Source: Hyphomicrobiaceae bacterium | GTDB lineage: Bacteria; Pseudomonadota; Alphaproteobacteria; Rhizobiales; Hyphomicrobiaceae | DNA length: 40,719 bases | Assembly (NCBI GenBank): GCA_021730785.1 | Contig: JAKFWF010000038.1 | Coordinates: 1 to 40,719 of the forward strand | Direction: 5' to 3' | Shown: in pieces, positions 8,492-16,522 of the stretch | How positions within the stretch are numbered: the first letter of the stretch is position 1 | Layout of the letters: each line of letters starts with the position of its first letter | Made by a program: the position numbers and the translations under genes | Notes under the pieces: generated by a model | What the model saw: the letters and a program-made list of their open reading frames with translations, nothing else | Told to the model about the DNA's origin: nothing | Databases searched by the model: none

Positions 8492-9407
8492 AGCGGCCAT
8501 CGTCTCGATCGGCGCACGGGCTGCAAGCGCGCTTCGCCGGCACCAGCGTTGGACCGCCGTCGCCCAGTTCGAACGATCGCTCTACCTGCGCCACGGCGAC
8601 GCGTTCGTGTGCATCGGCGATCCCAGCATCGGCGATGGACCGCTGAACGTGATCGTTGAAGAGGGCGTGATGCCGGCGTTCGCCGCCGGGAGCCTGTTCG
8701 AGCAAGCGGCCGCCCCTCACCCTAACCCTTTCCCCCTGCAAGGGGAACGCAGGGGGAGAGGGAATTGTGCGACATCCTGCAGTCTGTCGCTGCTAATGCC
8801 CGACGGCACCGTGCTGTCGGCGGAACTTGCCAGCTTGTGGCAGCCTCCCGCCTGGCCCGACGCCGTCCATGCGGCGCTTGCGAGGGAGCGCATCAGTGCT
8901 GTGCTCGATGCGGGACGTACAGCAGCGCCCGCGGCGAGCTTCATTCATGCCGTGCGGCCCGAGACCGCCACTGGCGATTTCCTCACGCGGCGCGCCGCCG
9001 AAGGGCTGCGGCGCCTACGGCGGGCACTGGTCCCTCAGACGGCGCCCGACTTCACCACGGCCGCGACCACTCTGCTCGGCCTTGGGCATGGCCTTACGCC
9101 CAGCGGCGATGACGTTCTGTCGGGTGCCGTTATCATGTTGCACGCGCTCGGCGCCACTGAGACCGCCACGGCCTTGGCAGAAGCGATCCGCCGGCACATG
9201 CGTACGCTCACCTCGCCGCTCAGCTGCGCGTTGCTCGATGCGGCCTGCGACGGTGAACCGAATGCCGCGATGTTTCAAGCGATCGAGGCACTGATCGAAG
9301 GAGTTGCCATCACGGATGTCATCGCTCCGCTTGCAACGATCGGCCACGCGAGCGGCTTCGATATTCTCGCTGGCATTCTACTCGTGGTCGAGGCGACGGC
9401 AAATTGA
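8481..9407 (+). CDS. allH: AllH-like subunit of oxamate carbamoyltransferase (DUF2877)
   Basis: 308 residues with the DUF2877 hallmark GHGLTPSGDDVLSG (about 202-215) and a matching ending (TIGHASGFDILAGILLV). It starts at GTG 8481, with AAGG 8 bases upstream, inside the end of allF. E. coli AllH is about 271 residues. Part of the extra length is residues about 78-95 (APHPNPFPLQGERRGRGN), which are simply the translation of a palindromic repeat at 8713-8762. The frame continues cleanly on both sides, so the gene is probably functional with a low-complexity loop. It converges on the SulP gene, with only 5 bases between the two stops. Confidence 0.85.
   Translation: MPVEAAIVSIGARAASALRRHQRWTAVAQFERSLYLRHGDAFVCIGDPSIGDGPLNVIVEEGVMPAFAAGSLFEQAAAPHPNPFPLQGERRGRGNCATSCSLSLLMPDGTVLSAELASLWQPPAWPDAVHAALARERISAVLDAGRTAAPAASFIHAVRPETATGDFLTRRAAEGLRRLRRALVPQTAPDFTTAATTLLGLGHGLTPSGDDVLSGAVIMLHALGATETATALAEAIRRHMRTLTSPLSCALLDAACDGEPNAAMFQAIEALIEGVAITDVIAPLATIGHASGFDILAGILLVVEATAN
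8713..8762. repeat. GC-rich palindromic repeat element inside allH
   Basis: Imperfect palindrome with outer arms 8726-8739 (CCCTTTCCCCCTGC) and 8749-8762 (GCAGGGGGAGAGGG), which pair except for one G-T position, preceded by CCCCTCACCCTAA. This matches the general form of dispersed intergenic palindromes (CCCTCACCCTAACCC...GGGGAGAGGG) found in many high-GC proteobacteria. Its presence inside a coding frame is unusual. No second copy was seen in this window. Confidence 0.75.
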
Positions 9408-9412
9408 ACCAG

Positions 9413-11098
9413 CTACTGCCCGGCCGCGAGCAACCGCGCTTTTTCGATTGCTTCCTGGCGGCTCTGCGCCGCCACGATCGCATGTTGGCGCACAGTGCCG
9501 TAAGCCGCAAAGGCACGGTGCGGCTGCCCTTTAGGACTGGCCATGACGATGCGGGTGCCGCGCTTGGCACACAGGCCCGCCAATTCCTCGAGCGCTGCCA
9601 TCGCCGTCGCATCGATCAATTGCACGTCGACCAGATCGAGAATGACGACCGACGGCCAGGGCTCGGCGTCGGCGAGGGCAAGCGAGATGTTGTCCGACAC
9701 GCCATAGAACAGCGGCCCACTGAAGCGGAAGAGGCGCACGCCCTTCGGCAAGGTGTCGAGCGCGTCGGTGCTGCTGGCATCGCTGGCGGTCGCATCGTTG
9801 CCATCTGCCATGCGGTGCACGAACAGCAGGCTGGCCATCGCCACGCCGACCGCGATCGCCACGTCCAGGCTGATGAAAATCGTCAGCAGCAGGGTCGCCA
9901 ACAGCACCACGACATCATCACGCGGCGCGCGTCTGAGGAAGCTCCAGAGTTCACCGACGTCGAGCAGCCGCCACGCGACATTGAGCAGGACGGCGGCGAG
10001 ACAGGGCAACGCCATGTGCGCTGCGAGCGGCCCGAGGGCTACCATCGCGATCAGCACGAAGACGGCATGTAGCAAGCCCGACACGGGCGTCTGTCCGCCG
10101 GCCGATATGTTCGTTGCGGTGCGTGCCAGCACACCCGTAGCCGGCAGTCCGCCAAACAGCGGTGACGCTGCATTGGCGACCCCTTGTGCCAGGATTTCGG
10201 TATTGGAATGGTGGCGGCAGCCGGTGATCGTGTCGGCTGCGACCGCCGACAACAGGCTCTCGACCCCGATCAGAAACGCCAAGGTGAGCGCGCTGGGAAC
10301 GACGGCCTCGAACATGTGCCACGACAGGTCAGGCAGCCGTGGCGTGGGCAGGCTGATGCCGATGCCGCCGAACCGGCTGCCAATCGTCTCGACCGGCAGG
10401 CCGAGGAGCGCGACCGCTGCCGACGCGCCGACCACGGCGATCAACAGGCCGGGCCATCTGGGGGCAAAGCGCTTCAGCAAGATGATCATGGCAAGGGTCG
10501 CGATGCCGACCGCGAAGGCACTCGGGTTGAACGTACCCTTGAGGTTCCACAGCGCGGCGATCCGGTGTGCTGTGTCGGCTGGAACCACCCCGCGCAGCCC
10601 GAGCATATCCTTGATCTGGCCGAGCATTACCAAGGCGCCGACGCCGCTCGTGAACCCCAGGATCACCGGCCCCGGTACATACTTGACGTAAGTGCCGAGC
10701 TTCAAGAAAGCCGCGATGATCAGCAGCAGCCCGGCCAGGAACGTCGCGGTCAGCAGGCCGGCCTGCCCGTGCTTGTCGACGATGCCGACGATCACGACGA
10801 TGAAGGCTGCCGCTGGTCCGCCGATCTGGTGCCGGCTGCCGCCGAGCGCGGAAATGAGGAAGCCGGCGACGATCGTGGTGATGAGGCCCGTTTCCGGCGG
10901 CAGGCCAGCACCGATGGCGATCGCCATCGACAGCGGCAGGGCGAGAATGGCAACGGTCAATCCGGCGACGGCGTCCTGCCCGAGCCGGCCGAAGGAGTAG
11001 CCTTCCCGCAGGGTGATGATCAGTTTCGGTGTGAAGCCGCGCGCGATGGCGGCAACGTCATTCCGCTGGCGCGCGGGGCGAATGGCAGTTTCGTCCAT
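9413..11098 (-). CDS. SulP-family anion permease with C-terminal STAS domain
   Basis: 561-residue inner-membrane transporter. The SulP core is recognisable from GQDAVAGLTVAILALPLSMA, GLPPETGL and GGSRHQIGGPAAAF near the N-terminus, followed by many hydrophobic spans. A cytoplasmic STAS domain fills roughly the last 110 residues (RLFRFSGPLFYGVSDN, then VVILDLVDVQLIDATAMAAL). I start at ATG 11098, with AAGGA five bases upstream; the frame is open 14 codons further. SulP proteins carry sulfate, bicarbonate, dicarboxylates or oxalate, and the sequence does not settle which. It faces the oxamate genes tail to tail, so any link with oxalurate or oxamate is only a suggestion. Confidence 0.9.
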   Translation of the reverse strand: MDETAIRPARQRNDVAAIARGFTPKLIITLREGYSFGRLGQDAVAGLTVAILALPLSMAIAIGAGLPPETGLITTIVAGFLISALGGSRHQIGGPAAAFIVVIVGIVDKHGQAGLLTATFLAGLLLIIAAFLKLGTYVKYVPGPVILGFTSGVGALVMLGQIKDMLGLRGVVPADTAHRIAALWNLKGTFNPSAFAVGIATLAMIILLKRFAPRWPGLLIAVVGASAAVALLGLPVETIGSRFGGIGISLPTPRLPDLSWHMFEAVVPSALTLAFLIGVESLLSAVAADTITGCRHHSNTEILAQGVANAASPLFGGLPATGVLARTATNISAGGQTPVSGLLHAVFVLIAMVALGPLAAHMALPCLAAVLLNVAWRLLDVGELWSFLRRAPRDDVVVLLATLLLTIFISLDVAIAVGVAMASLLFVHRMADGNDATASDASSTDALDTLPKGVRLFRFSGPLFYGVSDNISLALADAEPWPSVVILDLVDVQLIDATAMAALEELAGLCAKRGTRIVMASPKGQPHRAFAAYGTVRQHAIVAAQSRQEAIEKARLLAAGQ

Positions 11099-11163
11099 GT
11101 CAGTCCTTGCGCCCTGGTTGCAATACAGTCGCTTAATCAAGGTAGGGCATGGTGCGCCGGCCT

Positions 11164-11189
11164 GTCACTGGGGAACGTCACTGGGGAAC
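11164..11189. repeat. Perfect 13-bp tandem duplication upstream of the SulP gene
   Basis: GTCACTGGGGAAC occurs twice in a row (11164-11176 and 11177-11189) in the divergent spacer between the SulP gene and the small secreted-protein gene. It may be a simple slippage duplication or a doubled regulator site. Confidence 0.6.
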
Positions 11190-11257
11190 GGCGCTGTCGC
11201 CGCATAATCGACAGATTGGACCTGTCGGTTCGTGGCACGTCGTAAGCAGGAGGGCAG

Positions 11258-11584
11258 ATGAACATGGCTGGGGCTGGAGGCAGACTAGCAGGATCGGCAG
11301 CCGCTAGCATCGGCTTGTTGCTCGCAACCGCCGCGACTTGTTCGGCCCAGGACAGGCTTGGCGTCGAACCTTGCGATACTTTCCTCGCCAAGTATGAGAC
11401 GTGCCTCGCGACCAAAGTCTGGCCAACCTCGCAGGCCCCCGCCAAGGCGACGCTGAACGATCTGCGCGCGATGTGGAAATTCATCGCCGCCGACCCAACA
11501 ATCAAGGACCGTCTCGCCGAAATCTGCCGGCAGTCGATCGAGGCGATCAAGCCGCAGATCGAGACGGTTGGCTGCACATGGTGA
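11258..11584 (+). CDS. Small secreted cysteine-containing protein, unknown function
   Basis: A 108-residue product with an N-terminal signal peptide (hydrophobic stretch about 14-28, likely cleavage after CSA before QD). The mature part of about 78 residues is helical and charged, with four cysteines (in EPCDTF, YETCL, EICRQ and VGCTW) that could form two periplasmic disulfides. The start is well supported: AGGAGG lies five bases before ATG 11258. I do not recognise a named family. It stands alone, divergent from the SulP gene. Confidence 0.8.
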   Translation: MNMAGAGGRLAGSAAASIGLLLATAATCSAQDRLGVEPCDTFLAKYETCLATKVWPTSQAPAKATLNDLRAMWKFIAADPTIKDRLAEICRQSIEAIKPQIETVGCTW

Positions 11585-11611
11585 CGGGTGGGCGGGGCGC
11601 ACCAACGTAAA

Positions 11612-11638
11612 AGCCGCCGAACCTGAGGCTCGGCGGCT
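11612..11638 (-). terminator. Intrinsic terminator of rpsU
   Basis: Perfect 9-bp stem AGCCGCCGA/TCGGCGGCT with a 9-base loop. On the minus strand it is followed directly by TTTTA, so it mainly serves rpsU, whose stop lies 30 bases upstream. It may also halt the convergent secreted-protein transcript, whose stop is 28 bases away, though that strand has no U run. Confidence 0.85.
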
Positions 11639-11667
11639 GAATGTCGCAATCTTGGGTCGTCGTCGCG

Positions 11668-12045
11668 TCAGCGCTGGCCGAAACCGCCGCCGCCACCAAA
11701 TCCGCCGCCGCCACCGAAACCACCACCACCCGTGCCGCCGGTACCACCGCCAAAGCCGCCGCCTTCCGACGAGCGACCGCCGCCTGGGCCGCCACGGCCA
11801 CCACGACCGCCGGTCAACGGCTTCTTCACGGCCTTGTTCGGCAACAGGCCTTCACGCTGCAGCTTCTTGCGGGCGAGTTTGCGGGCGCGGCGCACGGCTT
11901 CCGCCTTTTCACGCGCTTTCTTTTCCGACGGCTTCTCGAAGTAGTTCCGGAGCTTCATTTCCCGGAACACGCCTTCGCGCTGCAGCTTTTTCTTGAGCGC
12001 CTTGAGCGCCTGGTCGACGTTGTTGTCGCGAACGAGAACCTGCAC
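11668..12045 (-). CDS. rpsU: Ribosomal protein S21 with a long glycine-rich tail
   Basis: The first 70 residues are ordinary S21 ([20 protein letters not shown], then [20 protein letters not shown]), a small basic protein of the 30S subunit involved in initiation. After KAVKKPL comes an extension of about 47 residues (79-125), almost all Gly with Phe, Thr, Ser and three early Arg ([13 protein letters not shown], then repeated GGGGF units). The reading frame is intact to a TGA and a terminator follows. The start is GTG 12045, with AGGA about 11 bases upstream. The tail resembles RGG or FG-rich disordered segments of RNA-binding proteins; its role here is unknown. Confidence 0.94.
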   Translation of the reverse strand: MQVLVRDNNVDQALKALKKKLQREGVFREMKLRNYFEKPSEKKAREKAEAVRRARKLARKKLQREGLLPNKAVKKPLTGGRGGRGGPGGGRSSEGGGFGGGTGGTGGGGFGGGGGFGGGGGFGQR

Positions 12046-12227
12046 TGGGGGAGTTATCCTCGGTTGTTGATGGATCAGACGGCCATAAAAGCCACATGCC
12101 GCGATCGCTATCCGATCATCGGCAGCAGCCCTGATATTCAGTTGGGCGGACGCTTAGCAAACCCAGGTAAAGAAGTCCACTCACGTTGTGCCAGGAGCTG
12201 TCGCGCAATGGCGTGGTCACCAGCACA

Positions 12228-13325
12228 TCAAGGCAAGCGGGGTGTCAGGCGGATGATGTGCCCCATTTTGCGGCCCGCACGCGCCTCACGCTTGCCGTAG
12301 AGATGCAGCGACATGCCGGGCTCAGCGGCAAGCGCGGCCCAGTCGGCAGCCTCCGACCCGATCAGATTGAGCATTTCGGCATTTGCATGCCGAGCCGTCG
12401 CGCCGAGCGGCCAGCCGGCCACTGCGCGGATGTGGTTCTCGAATTGGCTGCACAGGCACGCATCCATCGTCCAATGCCCACTGTTGTGCACCCGCGGAGC
12501 GATCTCATTGACCAGAAGGACTTCGCCACCGGAAAAATCGAGGGCAAAGAATTCGACGGCAAAGACGCCGACATAGTCCAGCGCCTCGGCGATGCGCCGG
12601 GCGGTGTCCACGGCATCGCGCGCGGCTTTCGGGGCGATTCTGGCGGGCACGGTCGACCGATGCAGGATATGGTCCCGGTGCTCATTCTCCGTCACGTCGT
12701 AGGCGGCGAAGGCGCCGTCAGTGCCGCGCACGGCGACGACGGAGACTTCGGCGCTGAAGTTCACGAAGGCTTCCAGAATGGCTGGCTTCTGGCCGATCGC
12801 TTGCCAGGCGGCTTTGGCATCGGCCGGGCCCAAGATCTTCGCTTGTCCCTTGCCGTCATAACCGAACCGCCGGGTCTTCAGCACGCACGGGGGAGTGATG
12901 CTGCCGGCCAGCGCAGAGGCAAGGTCGTCCAGGCCATCGATGGCGGCGAAGTCGGCGGTGCGTGCGCCGAGCGTGCGGGCGAGTTGCTTTTCGTTCAACC
13001 GGTCCTGCGCGCAGGCGAGCGCCTTGGCACCGGGCCGCACGGTCGCGAGGTTTTCCAGCAAGCGCACGGTGTCGAGCGGAATGTTCTCGAATTCGTAGGT
13101 GATGGCCTGCACGTCGGCGGCAAAGCGGGCGAGCGCCGCTCGATCGTCGAAGGCAGCGGTCGTGCGGACGGTCGCGACATCGAAGGCCGGGCCGCTGGCA
13201 TCGCAATAGACGTGCGTCTTCAGGCCGAGTTTTCCGGCCGCCAGCGCCAGCATGCGGCCGAGCTGTCCCGAGCCCAGAATACCGATGGTTGCGCCGGGCG
13301 GGAGTGGTGTTGCTGTGCGGGCCAG
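12228..13325 (-). CDS. purK: N5-carboxyaminoimidazole ribonucleotide synthetase, probable CTG start
   Basis: ATP-grasp enzyme that carboxylates aminoimidazole ribonucleotide, the step before PurE in purine synthesis. Motifs include ITYEFENIP, the ATP-grasp run LKTRRFGYDGKGQ and NEIAPRVHNSGHWT. The first in-frame ATG (13253) would cut off the essential nucleotide-binding start GILGSGQLGR. Upstream the frame runs back to the purE stop TGA (13329-13331) with no ATG, GTG or TTG. A CTG at 13325 sits 7 bases after a strong AAGGA and gives MARTATPLPPGATIGILGSGQLGRM, 365 residues, close to the usual 355. I take CTG as the start; purE readthrough is the alternative. Confidence 0.9.
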   Translation of the reverse strand: MARTATPLPPGATIGILGSGQLGRMLALAAGKLGLKTHVYCDASGPAFDVATVRTTAAFDDRAALARFAADVQAITYEFENIPLDTVRLLENLATVRPGAKALACAQDRLNEKQLARTLGARTADFAAIDGLDDLASALAGSITPPCVLKTRRFGYDGKGQAKILGPADAKAAWQAIGQKPAILEAFVNFSAEVSVVAVRGTDGAFAAYDVTENEHRDHILHRSTVPARIAPKAARDAVDTARRIAEALDYVGVFAVEFFALDFSGGEVLLVNEIAPRVHNSGHWTMDACLCSQFENHIRAVAGWPLGATARHANAEMLNLIGSEAADWAALAAEPGMSLHLYGKREARAGRKMGHIIRLTPRLP

Positions 13326-13328
13326 GGC

Positions 13329-13820
13329 TCAATCCTTCGGAGTTTCGGCGACGGCTGCGGTTTGGGCCGCGCGGTGCGCTTCGATGCGAACGGCGAGTGC
13401 GGGGTCGGCGAGCGCCAGGATCTGCGCGGCGAGCAAACCGGCATTGGTGGCACCCGCGTCACCGATCGCGAGCGTGCCGACCGGCACGCCCGCCGGCATC
13501 TGCACGATCGACAGCAGGCTGTCCTGGCCTTTGAGAATGCGGCTCTCGACCGGCACGCCGAGCACCGGCAAGGGGGTCAGCGCGGCGGCCATGCCTGGCA
13601 GGTGCGCAGCACCGCCGGCGCCGGCGATGATCACGTGCAGGCCGCGCGCCTTGGCGGTTTTGGCATACTCGAACAGGCGGTCCGGCGTGCGGTGTGCGGA
13701 GACGATGCGGGTCTCGAAGCCGACCCCCAGCTTGGCCAGAACTTCGGCCGCGTGACGCATCGTCGCCCAGTCGGACTGGCTGCCCATGATGATGCCGACC
13801 AACGGCTGAGCGGCATTCAT
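13329..13820 (-). CDS. purE: N5-carboxyaminoimidazole ribonucleotide mutase
   Basis: 163-residue class I PurE, which moves the carboxylate of N5-CAIR to C4. The active-site motifs GSQSDW (13-18), SAHRTP (41-46) and [10 protein letters not shown] (67-76) are intact. It sits between the DUF465 gene (13 bases upstream) and purK (3 bases downstream, same frame), so the three form one operon. An AAGGA within its last codons is well placed to serve as the ribosome site of purK. Confidence 0.97.
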   Translation of the reverse strand: MNAAQPLVGIIMGSQSDWATMRHAAEVLAKLGVGFETRIVSAHRTPDRLFEYAKTAKARGLHVIIAGAGGAAHLPGMAAALTPLPVLGVPVESRILKGQDSLLSIVQMPAGVPVGTLAIGDAGATNAGLLAAQILALADPALAVRIEAHRAAQTAAVAETPKD

Positions 13821-13833
13821 GTGAGATTCCGCC

Positions 13834-14040
13834 TCATGCGATGATGTCCGGCAGCAGACGGTCTTCCAGCGCCGTGATCTGGTCCTTGATCTGCAGCTTC
13901 TTCTTCTTCAGGCGCTTGATCATCAGCTGGTCGGCGTGGGCGGCGGCCTCGAACAGGGCGATCTCGTGATCAAGCTCGCGGTGTTCGGCACGCAACTTGG
14001 CCAGCTCTTCCCTGATGTCACGGTCATCCAGGCGCGCCAT
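13834..14040 (-). CDS. DUF465 (YdcH-like) small coiled-coil protein
   Basis: 68 residues, almost entirely helical, with the DUF465 pattern: an N-terminal [17 protein letters not shown], then a Lys-rich [20 protein letters not shown]. The function of the family is unknown. It leads the purE-purK operon, an arrangement I associate with alphaproteobacteria. It faces a second DUF465 gene at 14304 across a 263-base gap. Confidence 0.88.
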   Translation of the reverse strand: MARLDDRDIREELAKLRAEHRELDHEIALFEAAAHADQLMIKRLKKKKLQIKDQITALEDRLLPDIIA

Positions 14041-14303
14041 CGATCAGATCCCGTGTGTTGCACCGCAGCATTTGCCTAACGGTCCAGGCAGCGGCGCACA
14101 CTATTGTCGAAAAAGCGCGGCTTTCGCAAGCGGTTGAGCAGACTTGTTGGACTGAAAATCTGGTGGACGCAGTGGCGCGAGCAATTCATCGATTCGGAAC
14201 GGCTATCAATACTGTGCCAACCAAATCCGGGAGGTGGAAATAGACACCCCGTCGCACTTCTGTCATAGTGCTTAACGGTTGGAAGGCAACGCTGGAGGAC
14301 ATG

Positions 14304-14477
14304 ATGGCGCGTTCGGCTCATCTTTCAGAACTTGCGGAAAAGCACAAAACCTTGGATCGCCGAATCACCGAGGAACTTGCCCGCCCCGCATCAGATGGTG
14401 CCAAGGTCAACAAGCTCAAATTGCAGAAACTGAAGTTGAAAGATCAGATTGCGCGTCTGGAACAGACGCAACACTGA
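14304..14477 (+). CDS. Second DUF465 small coiled-coil protein
   Basis: 57 residues: MARSAHLSELAEKHKTLDRR followed by a basic helix KLKLQKLKLKDQIARLEQ, the same layout as the DUF465 protein encoded at 13834. Two ATGs adjoin at 14301 and 14304. GGAGG is 5 bases from the second and only 2 from the first, so I use the second; a GTG at 14268 could add 12 residues but has no ribosome site. The two genes are divergent paralogues. Function unknown. Confidence 0.8.
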   Translation: MARSAHLSELAEKHKTLDRRITEELARPASDGAKVNKLKLQKLKLKDQIARLEQTQH

Positions 14478-14504
14478 AGCTGCTTGCCTTAGCTTTGGTG
14501 CGGA

Positions 14505-15392
14505 CTATGCGGCTTGTGGTTTGCGCTGGGCGAGCCATGCGCCGGCGGCGATGAGCGTCGCGCCGGCAAGAGTTGCAACTGTCGGCACTTCGGCAAACAT
14601 AAGGTAGCCGAAGGCCAGTCCCCACACGAGGCTGGTGTAGTGCAGGGGCGCGAGCCGAGCGGCTTCTGCCCGCGCGAACGCTTGCGCCAGCAGGTAATGT
14701 CCGGCGACGGCGAGTGCCCCGACCAGGGCGAACATCGCGGTATCGGCCCATGTCAGCGGCAGCCACACGGCCCATGCCGGTATGGCAAGCAAGACGGCGG
14801 GCACCGCACTCTGGAACCAGACGATGGTGAGTGCCGGGTCGCGCTGCGCGCGCGTGCGCAGCACGATGATGTTGAGCGCGTAGGTGACGGTCGACACACA
14901 GAGTGCTGCGACGCCCCAGAGGGCGCCCGTGTCGTAAGACGTGGCGCCGAGCCGCGGCGAGATGATCAGCAACATGCCGGCAAGGCCGGCTGCGAGCGCT
15001 ATCGCTATGGCACGGTCGAGCTTTTCGCCCAGCAGCAGATTGCCAAACAGCGCCATCAGCAGCGGCGAGATGAACGACAGTGCCACGGTTTCGGCGAGCG
15101 GCAGGCGGCTCAGGGCGAAGAAGAAGCAGGTCGCGGTCACCACCACCAGGAATGAACGCGAGAGGTTGGCGCGGATCGTTTCGGCCGACGGCCAGCCAGG
15201 CCGGAACGCGACCAGCAGCGCCGTCGCCCACAGTGCGCCGAAGGCGAACCGCAGGCAGGCGACTTCGAATGTGGGGTAGCGCGCGCTCAGTCCCTTGATG
15301 AGCGCATCCATGAACGTCAGCAGGGCTTCGGCTGCGAGCGCGCACAGGGCAGCATCGACGGCCGTGCGCCGGGGCGAAACTTCGACGGCCAT
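14505..15392 (-). CDS. EamA/DMT-superfamily membrane transporter
   Basis: 295 residues with about ten hydrophobic spans arranged as two EamA repeats (roughly 13-140 and 155-288), the usual form of drug/metabolite exporters. Typical segments are LRFAFGALWATALLV, the end of the first repeat (SFISPLLMALFGNLLLGEKL), and a second repeat ending with YLMFAEVPTVATLAGATLIAAGAWLA. The substrate cannot be told from sequence. It lies 115 bases downstream of the LysR gene on the same strand and could share its transcript. Confidence 0.88.
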   Translation of the reverse strand: MAVEVSPRRTAVDAALCALAAEALLTFMDALIKGLSARYPTFEVACLRFAFGALWATALLVAFRPGWPSAETIRANLSRSFLVVVTATCFFFALSRLPLAETVALSFISPLLMALFGNLLLGEKLDRAIAIALAAGLAGMLLIISPRLGATSYDTGALWGVAALCVSTVTYALNIIVLRTRAQRDPALTIVWFQSAVPAVLLAIPAWAVWLPLTWADTAMFALVGALAVAGHYLLAQAFARAEAARLAPLHYTSLVWGLAFGYLMFAEVPTVATLAGATLIAAGAWLAQRKPQAA

Positions 15393-15507
15393 GCGTGTTC
15401 GCTCTCAAGGTTCGATCGGGCGCAAGAGGCGGGGATGTAGCAGTCGCCAGCGCAAAGCACGACTCGTTGCTTCGGCACGTCATGGGTTTTGAAATGCAGT
15501 GGCGACG

Positions 15508-16422
15508 TCAGTGGCGCTTGCTGGTGCCGGTTCTGGTGTGCGATTTCAGAAAATCAATAAAGGCGCGCACCTTGCGCGGCACGTAGGCCCGCGACGGATA
15601 CAGCAGCCAGGCGGCGGTATCGAAGTCGGTGGCGGTTGCCTCATGCTTCGGAAATGGGTCGACCAAGTTGCCGCGCTGCTGATCCTGCCCGACCAGCCAA
15701 TCAGGCAGCAGCACCGGACCCAGTCCAGCGCGCGCAGCACTGAGCAGCGCCAAGGCGTTCGAGATGGTCACCGCGCCGTGGACGGGCACTTCTGTCGTCT
15801 CGCCATTCCTCGCCCGGAAGCGCCAAAGCGACCGATACCCCGGATAGGGAAACAGCAGGCAGTCGTGGACCGACAGATCGGCCGGAGAGCGCAGTCGTGG
15901 CGCTACATTGAGATAGGCCGGGCTCGCACAAACCCGATAGCGCGTGCGCAGCAACTGCGTGCCGATGAGGCCGGTGTCGATGCGCGGACCAAGACGCACC
16001 GCGACATCGATCTTCTCGGCGATCAGGTCGACGATGGTGTCCGTCAATAGAAGATCAATTGCCAGCTCGGGATAGGCGGCCCGCAGCCGCGGCAGCAGTG
16101 GCACCAGGATCGTGTGGCCGAACGAAACCGATGCGGTCACGCGCAAGCGGCCGGCCGGCTCGGCGACGATATCGCGCGCCTCCTGCCCCGCCCTGTCCAA
16201 TTCGTCGACGATCGGCTGCATACGCTCGAAATAGAGCGCGCCGGCTTCGGTCGCAGCCAGGCGCCGGGTGGTGCGCTGGAACAGGCGAAAGCCAAGCTCG
16301 CCTTCCAGCATCGCGATCGTGCGCGAAATGGACGACGGGTCCACCTGATGTACACGGGCGACCGCAGCAAAGCTGCCGGCCCGCATCACTTCCACGAATA
16401 CCTTGAGGGCTGCGAGTTCCAT
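15508..16422 (-). CDS. LysR-family transcriptional regulator
   Basis: 304 residues. The N-terminal winged helix-turn-helix covers about 1-60 ([20 protein letters not shown], then [28 protein letters not shown]), followed by a coiled-coil linker and a periplasmic-binding-like effector domain starting near [11 protein letters not shown]. It belongs to the large group resembling the AaeR/DsdC-type regulators of quinone and aromatic stress. It is divergent from the azoreductase gene, with a T-N11-A palindrome in the 100-base spacer, so it probably controls that gene and itself. The effector is unknown. Confidence 0.92.
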   Translation of the reverse strand: MELAALKVFVEVMRAGSFAAVARVHQVDPSSISRTIAMLEGELGFRLFQRTTRRLAATEAGALYFERMQPIVDELDRAGQEARDIVAEPAGRLRVTASVSFGHTILVPLLPRLRAAYPELAIDLLLTDTIVDLIAEKIDVAVRLGPRIDTGLIGTQLLRTRYRVCASPAYLNVAPRLRSPADLSVHDCLLFPYPGYRSLWRFRARNGETTEVPVHGAVTISNALALLSAARAGLGPVLLPDWLVGQDQQRGNLVDPFPKHEATATDFDTAAWLLYPSRAYVPRKVRAFIDFLKSHTRTGTSKRH

Positions 16423-16423
16423 C

Positions 16424-16440
16424 CGTGCGGAATTAGCACG
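16424..16440. promoter_or_regulatory. Candidate LysR operator (T-N11-A palindrome)
   Basis: CGTGC-N7-GCACG, a perfect 5-bp inverted repeat whose T at 16426 and A at 16438 are separated by exactly 11 bases, the classic LysR box. It lies immediately before the regulator's start and 80 bases before azoR, where it could serve both activation and autoregulation. Confidence 0.6.
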
Positions 16441-16522
16441 AATGTCGGGCAGATTGCCATGTTTTCTACCGCATCAGGCTCGGCCAAGGTGGCGCCACTG
16501 CAACCGTCACACCGAGGGGCCC

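Noticed and set aside
9413-11098. Assigning sulfate as substrate of the SulP protein
   Set aside because: SulP members move several anions and nothing here shows the substrate.
12186-13844. Long open frame on the plus strand across purK and purE
   Set aside because: It is antisense to two genes with full catalytic motifs; the encoded sequence is Arg/Gly/His-rich without any domain.
14055-14243. Small open frame between the two DUF465 genes
   Set aside because: No ribosome site or motif, and its position fits a divergent promoter region.
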